A DNA stretch of 64,000 nt from Pseudomonadota bacterium (GTDB lineage Bacteria > Pseudomonadota > Alphaproteobacteria > Caulobacterales > Caulobacteraceae), in the NCBI GenBank assembly GCA_020161365.1, contig JAIUNU010000013.1, positions 1 to 64,000 of the forward strand, given 5' to 3'. Under the pieces are notes generated by a model. It had not been told where the DNA came from. It saw only the letters and a program-made list of their open reading frames with translations, and ran no database searches. A program made the position numbers and the translations under genes. This document shows, piece by piece, positions 45,418-53,472 of the stretch (position 1 is the stretch's first letter; each line of letters begins with the position of its first letter).

Positions 45418-46050
45418 TCAGGGTCGCGGCTCCAGCCGCGTTCTGACGCGGCCCTTCAGCACCACCCGATCGCCCTGGTCCGTCACGTCATAGGCGTTGG
45501 CGCGCGTGCTGCCCTTGGGCCCCGAACCCGCAATCCCGGCGTCGCCGCTGACCGCGCCGGTCCGCATGTCGATCAAGGCGCGCGGCGCGTCGAAGTCATA
45601 GCCTTCGCCGCTGGTGATCTTCACGTCGTCGGTCAGCAGCAGCGTATGTTCGGCCTCGCGATACAGGCCCGTCTTGGCGGTCGCCTGGCTGGGGTTGGGT
45701 TGGCCGTAGCCGCGGACAAGGACGGGTGCGGTCAGGCGCACGAGGTCCTCGTCCTTCAGGTCGCGTTCGGCGCGCTCGGCGGTGATCAGGAACGGGCGCC
45801 CGTCCTTCAGGACCCCCGTGAAACGCGGCTTGTCCAGAACCAGCGGCGCGTTGGCGGCCCGCGTCTGGACCTTGTTGGACGCTACGCTGCGCCAGGACGC
45901 TTGAAGGATCACGGCGGCGCCGATGCCGATCGCGAAGACGGCAAGCGCCAGCCGCAGCCGTCGAACCGGCGTTCGGCGGTGGTTGCGCGCCCGTTCGGCG
46001 GCGCGAAGGGGATGAGTGACGGCGGTGACGCCGTCGGATTGGGTGCGCAT
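45418..46050 (-). CDS. lptC: LptC-family periplasmic bridge protein
   Basis: 210 residues from ATG 46050 (an upstream in-frame ATG at 46128 is less likely). One N-terminal anchor (RLALAVFAIGIGAAVIL) is followed by beta-rich sequence of the LptC/LptA jellyroll: KPRFTGVLKDGRPFLITAER, LREAEHTLLLTDDVKITS-like strands and PRALIDMRTGAVSG. It is the first gene of the leftward operon with the flippase, ligase, cerR, acp and spt, so it is probably a sphingolipid-specific LptC that docks on the LptF/LptG pair at 32961-35239. No lptA or lptB is adjacent. Confidence 0.82.
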   Translation of the reverse strand: MRTQSDGVTAVTHPLRAAERARNHRRTPVRRLRLALAVFAIGIGAAVILQASWRSVASNKVQTRAANAPLVLDKPRFTGVLKDGRPFLITAERAERDLKDEDLVRLTAPVLVRGYGQPNPSQATAKTGLYREAEHTLLLTDDVKITSGEGYDFDAPRALIDMRTGAVSGDAGIAGSGPKGSTRANAYDVTDQGDRVVLKGRVRTRLEPRP

Positions 46051-46201
46051 CGGAGGGCATGGATAATCGCCCGGCGGCTTTCTCCCAAGACCTTTGTTAC
46101 CGGGCGCATGCCACTCTACCGCGGACACGCGGCGTCATATTGGTTGTTTGGCGTTCCGAAGCGCGTGATCCATCGCGGCGCGGCGTGTATGAATCCGCGT
46201 C

Positions 46202-47266
46202 ATGGCTTCCAGCGGTTCACGACATAAGGATTTCGGCGTCTTCCTGCCGGTCGCTAATGGCGGCTGGATCGTGTCGGAAACAACGCCGGTCCTGGATGGC
46301 CTTTACGCGCAAAACCGAGCGGCGGCGGTGTTGGCGGACACAATCGGCATGGATTTCGTCATGTCGATGGGCAAGTTTCGCGGCTTTGGCGGTGAGACCG
46401 ACCACTGGGGAACTTCCCTCGAGTCGGTGACCCTGATGGCGGCGATCGCCGAGGCGACACAACGCGTCCGCATCTGGACGACGATCCATCCGCTTCTGCA
46501 AAACCCCGCCGTCGCCGCCAAGATGGTGGCGACGCTGGACCACATCAGCGGCGGGCGGGCGGGCCTCAACATCGTCGCCGGGGCCTACAAGGCTGAGTTC
46601 GACCAGATGAGCGCCTGGGACGATTCGCTGTCGCACGACGATCGCTACGCGTTGGCCGAGGAGTGGACGACCATCGTCAAGCGGCTATGGACCGAGGACA
46701 GCGTCGACTTCACCGGCCGCTACTTCACGATGAAGGACTGCCAGTCCAGGCCCAAGCCGCTATCCAAGCCCCGTCCCGAGCTGATCTGCGCGGGGATGTC
46801 GGACAGGGGCTTTCAGTTCTCGGTGCGGGAAGCCGATGCATGCTTCATCGGCGGGCGCTCGCGCGAGGAGCATCGCGACGCGTCCCGCCGCGCCAAGCGC
46901 CTGGCCGAGCACCTGGGGCGCACCATCCGCACCTATGCGATGTGCACGATCATCCATGGCGAGAGCGATGAGGCCGCGCAAGCGCTCGTGACGCGCTACG
47001 CCGACGGCGCCGATATAGGGGCGATCCTGGCGATGCTGGCAAGCTGGGGCGTGCCCGCCGACCAGTTGCAGGCAACGGCCAAGCGCCAGGGCGCGTTCAT
47101 GACCCAGACGGTGGTCGGCTCGCCCACCTCGTGCCTGGAGCAGGTCGCAGCCTTCGTCACCGAGTGCGAACTGGACGGCTTGATGTTGATTTTCCCCGAC
47201 TACGCCGAGGGACTGGCGATGTTCGGTTCCGAGATCCTTCCGGCTCTGCGGACGGCCTTTTCATGA
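46202..47266 (+). CDS. LLM-class flavin monooxygenase (RutA-like)
   Basis: 354 residues of the luciferase-like TIM barrel. Segments closely parallel RutA: FGVFLPVANGGWIVSE, FVMSMGKFRGFGGETDHWG, LDHISGGRAGLNIVAGAYKA, DFTGRYFTMKDCQSRPKP and ICAGMSDRGFQFS. It should use FMNH2 and O2 to open or oxygenate a ring such as a pyrimidine. The stop overlaps the next gene (ATGA), an isochorismatase-like hydrolase like RutB. No other rut genes follow, so the substrate may differ from uracil. No strong ribosome site was seen. Confidence 0.87.
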   Translation: MASSGSRHKDFGVFLPVANGGWIVSETTPVLDGLYAQNRAAAVLADTIGMDFVMSMGKFRGFGGETDHWGTSLESVTLMAAIAEATQRVRIWTTIHPLLQNPAVAAKMVATLDHISGGRAGLNIVAGAYKAEFDQMSAWDDSLSHDDRYALAEEWTTIVKRLWTEDSVDFTGRYFTMKDCQSRPKPLSKPRPELICAGMSDRGFQFSVREADACFIGGRSREEHRDASRRAKRLAEHLGRTIRTYAMCTIIHGESDEAAQALVTRYADGADIGAILAMLASWGVPADQLQATAKRQGAFMTQTVVGSPTSCLEQVAAFVTECELDGLMLIFPDYAEGLAMFGSEILPALRTAFS

Positions 47267-47892
47267 GCCTGGGCGACTGGATCGCGCCGGGCCGGACCGC
47301 GCTTGTCATCGTCGATATGCAGGTCGACTTCGCCTCGCCGGGTGGCCTGTCCGCGCAGTGGGGCATGGATCTTTCGGCCGTCCCCGCCGCCATCGCCGCC
47401 ACGGAGCGCCTTGTGGAGGCCGCGCGACGCGCCCGTACGCCGGTTGCGTTCGTCGGCCTCTTCACGACGCCCGATACCGACTCGGAAGCCTGGTACGAGC
47501 GCGGGAGACGCAAAGGGCACGATCCCAGAGAAAGCCCCGCCTTGTGTCGCGCCGACGCCCCCGGGAGCGCCTTCTACGGGCCTCAGCCGGCCACTGGCGA
47601 CCTGATATTTCGGAAGACGCGCTACAGCCCGTTCTGGGACACCGACATCGCCGACAGGCTAAAGACCCGGGGCGTGGACACCTTGGTGCTCGCCGGCTTG
47701 ACGACCGAATGCTGCGTCGACAGCACCGCGCGGGATGCGTTCAATCACGATTTTCATGTCTTCGTCGCCACCGACGCCTGCGCCGCCTACGAGCCTGACC
47801 TGCACGCGGCGACGCTGAGAATGCTCGACCTCAACACCGCCATCCTGACCGATGCAGACAGCGTCGCGCGAGTGTGGAACGCGGCGCTCTAG
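47263..47892 (+). CDS. Isochorismatase-family cysteine hydrolase (RutB-like)
   Basis: 209 residues from ATG 47263, overlapping the flavin enzyme stop. The catalytic triad is visible: Asp in ALVIVDMQVDF, Lys in IFRKTRYSPF and Cys in LTTECCVDSTARDAF. This matches RutB-type ureidoacrylate amidohydrolases and related enzymes. Paired with a RutA-like monooxygenase it would hydrolyse the peroxy- or carbamoyl product of ring opening. Its stop overlaps by a few bases the stop of the convergent DsbA-fold gene. Confidence 0.87.
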   Translation: MSLGDWIAPGRTALVIVDMQVDFASPGGLSAQWGMDLSAVPAAIAATERLVEAARRARTPVAFVGLFTTPDTDSEAWYERGRRKGHDPRESPALCRADAPGSAFYGPQPATGDLIFRKTRYSPFWDTDIADRLKTRGVDTLVLAGLTTECCVDSTARDAFNHDFHVFVATDACAAYEPDLHAATLRMLDLNTAILTDADSVARVWNAAL

Positions 47893-49217
47893 GTCGCGGA
47901 GGCGGACGGGGTCTGCGCCATGGCCGCTCGAATGTCGTCTTCCAGCATCCAAAGCCGGTCCTGGCCCCAATGCGCCTCGCGCCCGCTGACCCGGAAGGTC
48001 GGTGCGCCCCATAGGCCCGCCTCCAGCAGCGCGGCCCGATTGACTTCGGCGCGCTGGCGCCAGCTTTGATCCGCCAGCGCGGCGGCGGTCTGGGCGTCGG
48101 TCAAGCCTGCTCGGCGGGTGACATCGTACAGGCCGGTGTCCTCGGCCAGGGCGATACCGTCGGCGAAGGCGGCCTTGAGGCCCAGTTCCGCAAACTGTTC
48201 GCCCAGGCCCAGATCCATCGCGTGGTGGAGGACGGCCAATGCGCGTTCAGCCCCCGCACCGACCGGATCGACGATGCGCCCAAAGGGCAGGTCCAGTCGC
48301 TCGGCTTCGCGCTTGCAGTCCAGCGTGATGTAGATCGTTTTGATCCTGGGCACGGCCAGACCGCGCATGACCATCGGCAGGATCGGCCGCAATTCCAGCT
48401 TGGCGCCATAGGCCTGGGTCAGTTCGCGGATGCGCGGCATGAACAGCCAGGAATAGGGGCTGCGGAACGAGAACCAGGCCTCGACCGTCGGCGGGGCGCC
48501 GAGCGGCGCCGGCCCAAGGGACGGCTCCAGAGACGGGGCCAGCGGGGGCGAACCGGCTTCGCGGTCCAGCCCGCGCGCGGCGAGCCGGGCTTCCAGATGT
48601 CCCAGACGATCGACGCCCCAGAACCACTCACCCTCAAAGTGAAACATGCCGCCCAGATAGTGTCCGAGCTCGGCGCGCCGTGCCGCGCCGGCGGCGAGCA
48701 GCGCTTCAGCGCGGCCGGGGCTTGGCGTTCCATTTGGCGTCGCCTGTCCGGTGAGCGCTCTGTCATCGTCCGTCCAGAGGCTGGCGCCGGCGGCAGGCGC
48801 GACATCGTCGAAGCGTCCCTGATCGAGCGCTTCGGCGAGAACGGCCTGCAGGCGCTCGACCGCCTGCGCGGCGGGCAAGGCGGCGTCGCCCGGAAACGTG
48901 AGCCCTCTGGCCTGCGCCACACGGGCCGCGTCGCGCAGGCCATAGGCGCGAAGCCGCTCACGATCAGGCGCGGCGGAGTCTTCGGGCGGGGGGACAAGCC
49001 AGATCTCGATCTCCGCCGCGTAGCGCGCGCGCAGCCTGGGCAGCATCTGCGCCGCCAGGTGAGAATAAGGGTCGTCGGCCTGGTGGAAGTAGCGGATGGT
49101 CGGCCGCTCGCCGCGCAGGCGGGCGGACATCGCCGCGGCGTCTCGGGCCCACCTCCGGCGGGTGGGACTGGTCAGGGCGGTGGTCACGCTTCGCATGATC
49201 AGGGCGCGCAGGGACAC
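47889..49217 (-). CDS. Tandem DsbA-fold protein (HCCA-isomerase/FrnE-like)
   Basis: 442 residues from GTG 49217, which has TGGAGG exactly 7 nt upstream; a longer reading would start inside the promoter at 49246-49274. Two related halves are visible, each beginning with the thioredoxin-like strand plus S/P motif: TIRYFHQADDPYSHLAAQML near residue 40 and VEAWFSFRSPYSWLFMPRI near 245. The second continues RPILPMVMRGLAVPRIKTIY and ends GAPTFRVSGREAHWGQDRL, as in 2-hydroxychromene-2-carboxylate isomerase and kappa GST. Neither half has CxxC, so a glutathione-dependent isomerase role is more likely than disulfide exchange. Confidence 0.8.
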   Translation of the reverse strand: MSLRALIMRSVTTALTSPTRRRWARDAAAMSARLRGERPTIRYFHQADDPYSHLAAQMLPRLRARYAAEIEIWLVPPPEDSAAPDRERLRAYGLRDAARVAQARGLTFPGDAALPAAQAVERLQAVLAEALDQGRFDDVAPAAGASLWTDDDRALTGQATPNGTPSPGRAEALLAAGAARRAELGHYLGGMFHFEGEWFWGVDRLGHLEARLAARGLDREAGSPPLAPSLEPSLGPAPLGAPPTVEAWFSFRSPYSWLFMPRIRELTQAYGAKLELRPILPMVMRGLAVPRIKTIYITLDCKREAERLDLPFGRIVDPVGAGAERALAVLHHAMDLGLGEQFAELGLKAAFADGIALAEDTGLYDVTRRAGLTDAQTAAALADQSWRQRAEVNRAALLEAGLWGAPTFRVSGREAHWGQDRLWMLEDDIRAAMAQTPSASAT

Positions 49218-49245
49218 GGCAGGGCCTCCAGGTCGAGGATTGGAT

Positions 49246-49274
49246 GACATCTAGCGGCACGATGAATGTCAATA
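49246..49274 (-). promoter_or_regulatory. Housekeeping-type promoter with TTGACA-N5-CGTGCC element (copy 1)
   Basis: On the minus strand: TATTGACA (-35, 49274-49267), N5, CGTGCC, then GCTAGATG (49255-49248) close to the Caulobacter -10 consensus GCTANAWC; 11 nt separate -35 and -10. It fits transcription of the DsbA-fold gene starting at 49217. TGACAT...ATGTCA arms make a long dyad. The same TATTGACA-N5-CGTGCC occurs at 53413-53431. Confidence 0.7.
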
Positions 49275-49314
49275 TATGCTGCGCCTAACAGTATGAGAGA
49301 GATGGGAGGCGCGC

Positions 49315-50970
49315 ATGAAGGCCTGGAAGCCGCTTGTGGCGGGTGTCGCTGTTCTGGCTGTCGCGGGCGCGACGGCGTGGCATTTCCGCTTTGACCTGAT
49401 CGTGATGCTGGCCAAGGCCCGGCAGCCCAAGATCGTCGCCAACATGCCGGTGGCCTGGGCCAAGGGGCCTGAGGCGGCGCCGGCGGACGCCCAAAGACCG
49501 CCGAACGTCGTGTTCATCCTGGCGGATGACCTGGGCTACAACGATATCACGCTGAATGGCGGCGGCGTCGCCGGAGGAACCGTGCCCACGCCTGCGATCG
49601 ACTCGATCGCCAAGGACGGCGTGACCTTCGCCAACGGCTACAGCGGCAACGCCACCTGCGCGCCCTCACGCGCGGCGATCATGACCGGCCGCTACGCCAC
49701 GCGCTTCGGCTTCGAGTTCACGCCGACGCCGGTCGCCTTCTCGCGGGTGGTCGGTGGGCACGCCGGTGATCCGCTGCATCCCTCGCGCTTCAACGAGGCC
49801 GAGGTGAAGAACATCCCGAAGGATGAAAACAGCCAAGCGGTCCCCAGCACCGAGATCACGATCGCCGAAGCGCTCAAGACCAAGGGCTATCACACCATCC
49901 ACCTGGGCAAGTGGCATCTGGGCGGCGTGAAGGGTTCGCGGCCGGAGGATCAAGGCTTCGACGAGAGCCTCGGCTTCATGGCTGGCGCCTCGCTGTTCGC
50001 GCCGGTGGGCGACCCCAGCGTCGAGGAGTCACGCCAGGATTGGGATCCGATCGACAAGTTCCTGTGGGGCGCCGCGCCGTTTGCGGTGCAGTACAACGGC
50101 GGCCCGCTGTTCAACCCGACCCACTATATGACCGACTACCTGACGGACGAGGCGGTGAAGGCGATCGACGCCAACAAGAACCGGCCGTTCTTCATGTATC
50201 TGGCCTACAACGCCGTCCACACGCCGTTGCAGGCGCCCAAGGCCGACTATGACGCGCTGTCGCACATCAAGGACCACCGGATGCGGGTCTATGCAGCGAT
50301 GGTGCGCAATCTGGATCGCAATGTCGGCAAGGTGCTGCAGGCGCTGAAGGATCGGGGTCTCGACGACAACACCCTGGTGATCTTCACGTCGGACAACGGC
50401 GGGGCGAACTACATTGGCCTGCCGGATATCAACAAGCCTTATCGCGGTTGGAAGGCGACGTTCTTCGAGGGCGGCATCAAGGTGCCGTTCCTGCTGCGCT
50501 GGCCCAATCAACTGCCGGCTGGCGCGGTCTATCGCAGCCCGGTTGGCCATGTGGACATCTTCGCTACCGCCGCCGGCGCGGCCGGTGCGCCGACGCCGAA
50601 AGATCGGGTGCTGGACGGCGTCGATCTCGTTCCCTTCATCAAGGGGCAGGCCTCCGGCGACCCCCACAAGGCGATCTTCTGGCGTTCGGGCCGGTACAAG
50701 ACCGTGATGGCGGGCGGTTGGAAGCTGCAGGTGGCTCAGGAGCCGAACAAGTCCTGGCTCTTCGACCTCGCCACCGATCCGACGGAACGCAAGGACCTGT
50801 CCAAGGCGCGGCCGGACAAGCTTCGCGAGATGCAGGCGATCCTGGCGCAACTTGACGGGCAGATGGCTAAACCTGCATGGCCGTCCCTGGTCTCCGGCGC
50901 GTTCTATATCGATCATCCCGGCGGCCAGAAGGCCAAGCCGAGCGACGAGTACATCTATTGGGACAACTGA
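49315..50970 (+). CDS. Membrane-anchored arylsulfatase
   Basis: 551 residues. One hydrophobic N-terminal segment (LVAGVAVLAVAGATAW) is a signal anchor or uncleaved signal. Sulfatase metal-site NVVFILADDLGYNDI (D71, D72) is followed by the modification motif C-A-P-S-R at 115-119, where Cys becomes formylglycine, then GRYATRFG, HLGKWHLGG and FTSDNGGAN. It hydrolyses a sulfate ester in the periplasm. GGGAGG precedes the ATG. Its 3' end overlaps the start of a formylglycine-generating-enzyme gene, a dedicated maturation partner. Confidence 0.93.
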   Translation: MKAWKPLVAGVAVLAVAGATAWHFRFDLIVMLAKARQPKIVANMPVAWAKGPEAAPADAQRPPNVVFILADDLGYNDITLNGGGVAGGTVPTPAIDSIAKDGVTFANGYSGNATCAPSRAAIMTGRYATRFGFEFTPTPVAFSRVVGGHAGDPLHPSRFNEAEVKNIPKDENSQAVPSTEITIAEALKTKGYHTIHLGKWHLGGVKGSRPEDQGFDESLGFMAGASLFAPVGDPSVEESRQDWDPIDKFLWGAAPFAVQYNGGPLFNPTHYMTDYLTDEAVKAIDANKNRPFFMYLAYNAVHTPLQAPKADYDALSHIKDHRMRVYAAMVRNLDRNVGKVLQALKDRGLDDNTLVIFTSDNGGANYIGLPDINKPYRGWKATFFEGGIKVPFLLRWPNQLPAGAVYRSPVGHVDIFATAAGAAGAPTPKDRVLDGVDLVPFIKGQASGDPHKAIFWRSGRYKTVMAGGWKLQVAQEPNKSWLFDLATDPTERKDLSKARPDKLREMQAILAQLDGQMAKPAWPSLVSGAFYIDHPGGQKAKPSDEYIYWDN

Positions 50971-51974
50971 GGGCCGCTGCGCTCCTGATAACCCTGGCGC
51001 TGGCCGGCTGCGGCCGGCCAGCGCCCAAGGCTTGCCTGGCTGATCTACCCATTCCGGATCCGCAGAACCGCACGGCGGGCATGGTCCAGCTGGCGGGGGG
51101 CGAGTTCCAGATGGGCGCAGCGCCGCTGCGTCCGGAGGAGGGGCCGCCGCAGACCGTCAAGGTCGCGCCGTTCTGGATCGATCAAACGGAGGTCACCAAC
51201 GCCGCCTTCGCGCGGTTCGTGAAGGCCACGGGATACCGCACCGTGGCCGAACGACCGCTCGACCCCGCGCGCTACGCCCACATACCGGCGGCGCAGCGGC
51301 GTCCGGCCTCGCTCGTCTTCGTGGGGGCGAAGGGGGCGAGGTCGGACGATCCTTCCCAATGGTGGCGGGTCATTCCCGGCGCCGACTGGCGGCATCCGGA
51401 AGGGCCGGGCTCGAACATCCGTGGCAAGGACGCCTGGCCGGTGGTTCACATCGCCTGGGAGGACGCCATGGCCTATGCCCGCTGGTTGGGTCGCGACCTT
51501 CCGACGGAAGCCGAATGGGAGTACGCCGCGCGCGGCGGTCTCGCGGGCAAGCGCTACACCTGGGGCGACCAGCCGCAGGACCCGTCCAAGCCGCGCGCCA
51601 ACACGTGGCAGGGCGTCTTTCCAGCCCAGGATCTCGGCGATGACGGCTTCAAGGCGCAGGCCGCGCCGGTCGGTTGCTTTCCGCCGAACGGTTATGGCCT
51701 GCGCGACATGGCGGGTAATGTCTGGGAGTGGACCCGGGATTGGTTCAGGCCCGGCCTTGATCCGGTCAGCGTCATCGAGCAGGGCGGTCCGCCAGAGGCC
51801 CGCGCCCTTGATCCCGAAGACCCGAGCGGCCCCAAGCACGTGGTCAAGGGCGGCTCCTTCCTCTGCGCTGACGACTATTGCTTCCGTTATCGCCCTGCGG
51901 CGCGAACGCCGGGCCCGCCGGATAGCGGCGCTTCACACGTTGGCTTCCGGACCGTCCTGCGCGCGGAACGCTGA
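50958..51974 (+). CDS. Formylglycine-generating enzyme (sulfatase-modifying), lipoprotein-like
   Basis: About 338 residues from TTG 50958, inside the sulfatase 3' end. The start is chosen because it yields a lipoprotein signal (ALLITLALAGC, lipobox L-A-G-C at 15-18). The FGE-sulfatase domain has MVQLAGGEFQMGA, WIDQTEVTNAAFARFVKATG, LPTEAEWEYAARGG and DMAGNVWEWTRDW. The two catalytic cysteines of true FGE are kept in GGSFLCADDYCFRYR, unlike EgtB-type relatives. It should convert the CAPSR cysteine of the adjacent sulfatase using O2 and copper. An outer or periplasmic location, if the lipobox is real, would be unusual. Confidence 0.88.
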   Translation: MGQLRAAALLITLALAGCGRPAPKACLADLPIPDPQNRTAGMVQLAGGEFQMGAAPLRPEEGPPQTVKVAPFWIDQTEVTNAAFARFVKATGYRTVAERPLDPARYAHIPAAQRRPASLVFVGAKGARSDDPSQWWRVIPGADWRHPEGPGSNIRGKDAWPVVHIAWEDAMAYARWLGRDLPTEAEWEYAARGGLAGKRYTWGDQPQDPSKPRANTWQGVFPAQDLGDDGFKAQAAPVGCFPPNGYGLRDMAGNVWEWTRDWFRPGLDPVSVIEQGGPPEARALDPEDPSGPKHVVKGGSFLCADDYCFRYRPAARTPGPPDSGASHVGFRTVLRAER

Positions 51975-52046
51975 GGCTCGGTCTCGGGCTCAGGTAGCGA
52001 GGGCGTCGGGGGTGAGTCCGACGCCCTTCTCGTAACATCGGGCGCG

Positions 52047-52463
52047 CTAGAAGCCTGGCCCGGGGCGGGTTCGGATATTGAGCTGGCCCGCCAGACCCGC
52101 CTTTCGATGGTGCTCGATGGCGTGCATGTCAGGCGAGAGCGCCATCGTCTGGAAGGCGGCGAGGGAGGGGTATTCGGCCAAGGCGACCGCGTCCCACATC
52201 TCCTCCACCTCGCCCAGAAGCAGCCCGGTGACCGCGCCGCTATAACGGATGCGACCGCCCAGCGCCTCGACCATGGCCGAGACGGCGGCGCCGTAGCGAG
52301 CATAGGCCTCGCGGCCCGAGAGCTCAGGTTCCGAACCGTCGGGATACTCCGCCTTCTCCCTGAACTTCAGCAGGTTGACCATGACGAATGGACCATCGTC
52401 CGGCGCGCCGAAGAACTCTTGGAATTGTTCGGGGCTGGGGAAGACGGTGTTGACGACCTTCAT
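52047..52463 (-). CDS. DUF1330 family protein
   Basis: 138 residues of alpha/beta ferredoxin-like (dimeric barrel) type: PFVMVNLLKFREKAEYPDGS, YARYGAAVSAMVEALGGRIR, then WDAVALAEYPSLAAFQTMAL and ALSPDMHAIEHHRKAGL. It lies 14 nt after the haloalkane dehalogenase gene on the same strand, so cotranscribed. Members of this domain family occur with degradative enzymes; some bind small hydrophobic compounds. Specific function is unknown. Confidence 0.85.
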   Translation of the reverse strand: MKVVNTVFPSPEQFQEFFGAPDDGPFVMVNLLKFREKAEYPDGSEPELSGREAYARYGAAVSAMVEALGGRIRYSGAVTGLLLGEVEEMWDAVALAEYPSLAAFQTMALSPDMHAIEHHRKAGLAGQLNIRTRPGPGF

Positions 52464-52477
52464 CTGACGGCTCCGGC

Positions 52478-53386
52478 TCAGGACTTGGGCAGACCGGCGA
52501 CAAGGCCGTCCAGCAGCGACGCGATTTCCGAGGGGCTGTCCTCCTGCACGAAGTGGCCGCCCTTCAGCGTCGTGTGGGCCACGCCCTTGGTTCCCGGCAC
52601 GCGGGCCAAGAACATCGCCTCGCCGCCGCGCGTGATCGGGTCGGCGTCGCTGAAGGCCGTGACGAACGGCTTTTCGAACGTTTCCAGCACCGCCCAGGCG
52701 GCCTTGTTCTCTTCCACCGAGGCGTGCTCGGGCGTGATCGGGACCAGCGCCGGGAAGATGCGGGCGCCTTCCTTGTAGCTTTCGTCCGGGAACGGCGCGT
52801 CATAGGCCGCCCGTTCGGCGTCCGAGAGATCGCGGGCCGTGCCGCCGTTCAGGATGAAGCCGATAGGCAGTTCCGGCGTGTTCTGGCTGAAGTTCAGCCA
52901 CGCCTCGAAGCCCTCGCTCTTGCCCACGCCGATCGGCAAGCCAGTATTGGAGACCACCACGGCCGAGAAGCGTTCCGGGAACGCAGCCACGAGGCGCAGG
53001 CCGATCAGGCCGCCCCAGTCCTGACAGAACAGCACGATGTCCTTGAGGTCGTTCTTTTCGAGCCAGGCGCTCATCAAGGCCACGTGGCGCTCGTAGGTAT
53101 AGTCGGTGCGCTTGGCGGGCTTGTCCGAGCGGCCGAAGCCAACGAGGTCCGGCGCCACGGCGCGACGCCCCTTGGCGACCAGATCGGCGATGACTTTCCG
53201 ATAGAGATAGGCCCACGACGGCTCGCCGTGCATCAGCAGGATCGGCCGCTGATCCTTGGGCCCTTCATCGACGTGATGGATGCGTAGTGACGTGCCGTCG
53301 GCGTCGGTCACCTCCGTATAACGGGGCGCGAAAGTCCAGTCCGCCAGGCCCTCGAACCGCTCGTCCGGCGTCCGCAACACATCCAT
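52478..53386 (-). CDS. Haloalkane dehalogenase (alpha/beta hydrolase)
   Basis: 302 residues from ATG 53386 (GGAG about 8 nt upstream). It has oxyanion motif HGEPSW (53-58) and the nucleophile elbow [10 protein letters not shown] with D123 plus halide-binding W124. The acid lies in [12 protein letters not shown] and the catalytic His in [12 protein letters not shown]. This set is the HLD-I subgroup that includes DhmA/DhlA types. It hydrolyses a carbon-halogen bond to an alcohol. Divergent from the metallo-beta-lactamase-fold gene at 53473, with the shared promoter element in the 86-nt gap. Confidence 0.9.
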   Translation of the reverse strand: MDVLRTPDERFEGLADWTFAPRYTEVTDADGTSLRIHHVDEGPKDQRPILLMHGEPSWAYLYRKVIADLVAKGRRAVAPDLVGFGRSDKPAKRTDYTYERHVALMSAWLEKNDLKDIVLFCQDWGGLIGLRLVAAFPERFSAVVVSNTGLPIGVGKSEGFEAWLNFSQNTPELPIGFILNGGTARDLSDAERAAYDAPFPDESYKEGARIFPALVPITPEHASVEENKAAWAVLETFEKPFVTAFSDADPITRGGEAMFLARVPGTKGVAHTTLKGGHFVQEDSPSEIASLLDGLVAGLPKS

Positions 53387-53412
53387 GGGATTTCTCCGAC
53401 CATCGAGATTTG

Positions 53413-53439
53413 TATTGACACTATGCGTGCCATTATGTC
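53413..53439 (+). promoter_or_regulatory. Housekeeping-type promoter with TTGACA-N5-CGTGCC element (copy 2)
   Basis: TATTGACA (53413-53420), N5, CGTGCC (53426-53431), then ATTATGTC (53432-53439) as a weak -10; 11 nt separate -35 and -10, as in copy 1. The dyad GACA-N2-ATG-N5-CAT-N2-TGTC (53417-53439) overlaps the promoter and could be a repressor site. The predicted transcript begins about 27 nt before the ATG at 53473. Confidence 0.65.
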
Positions 53440-53472
53440 GCCTATTGGTCAAGGACGAGATGGAGAGGGCGG

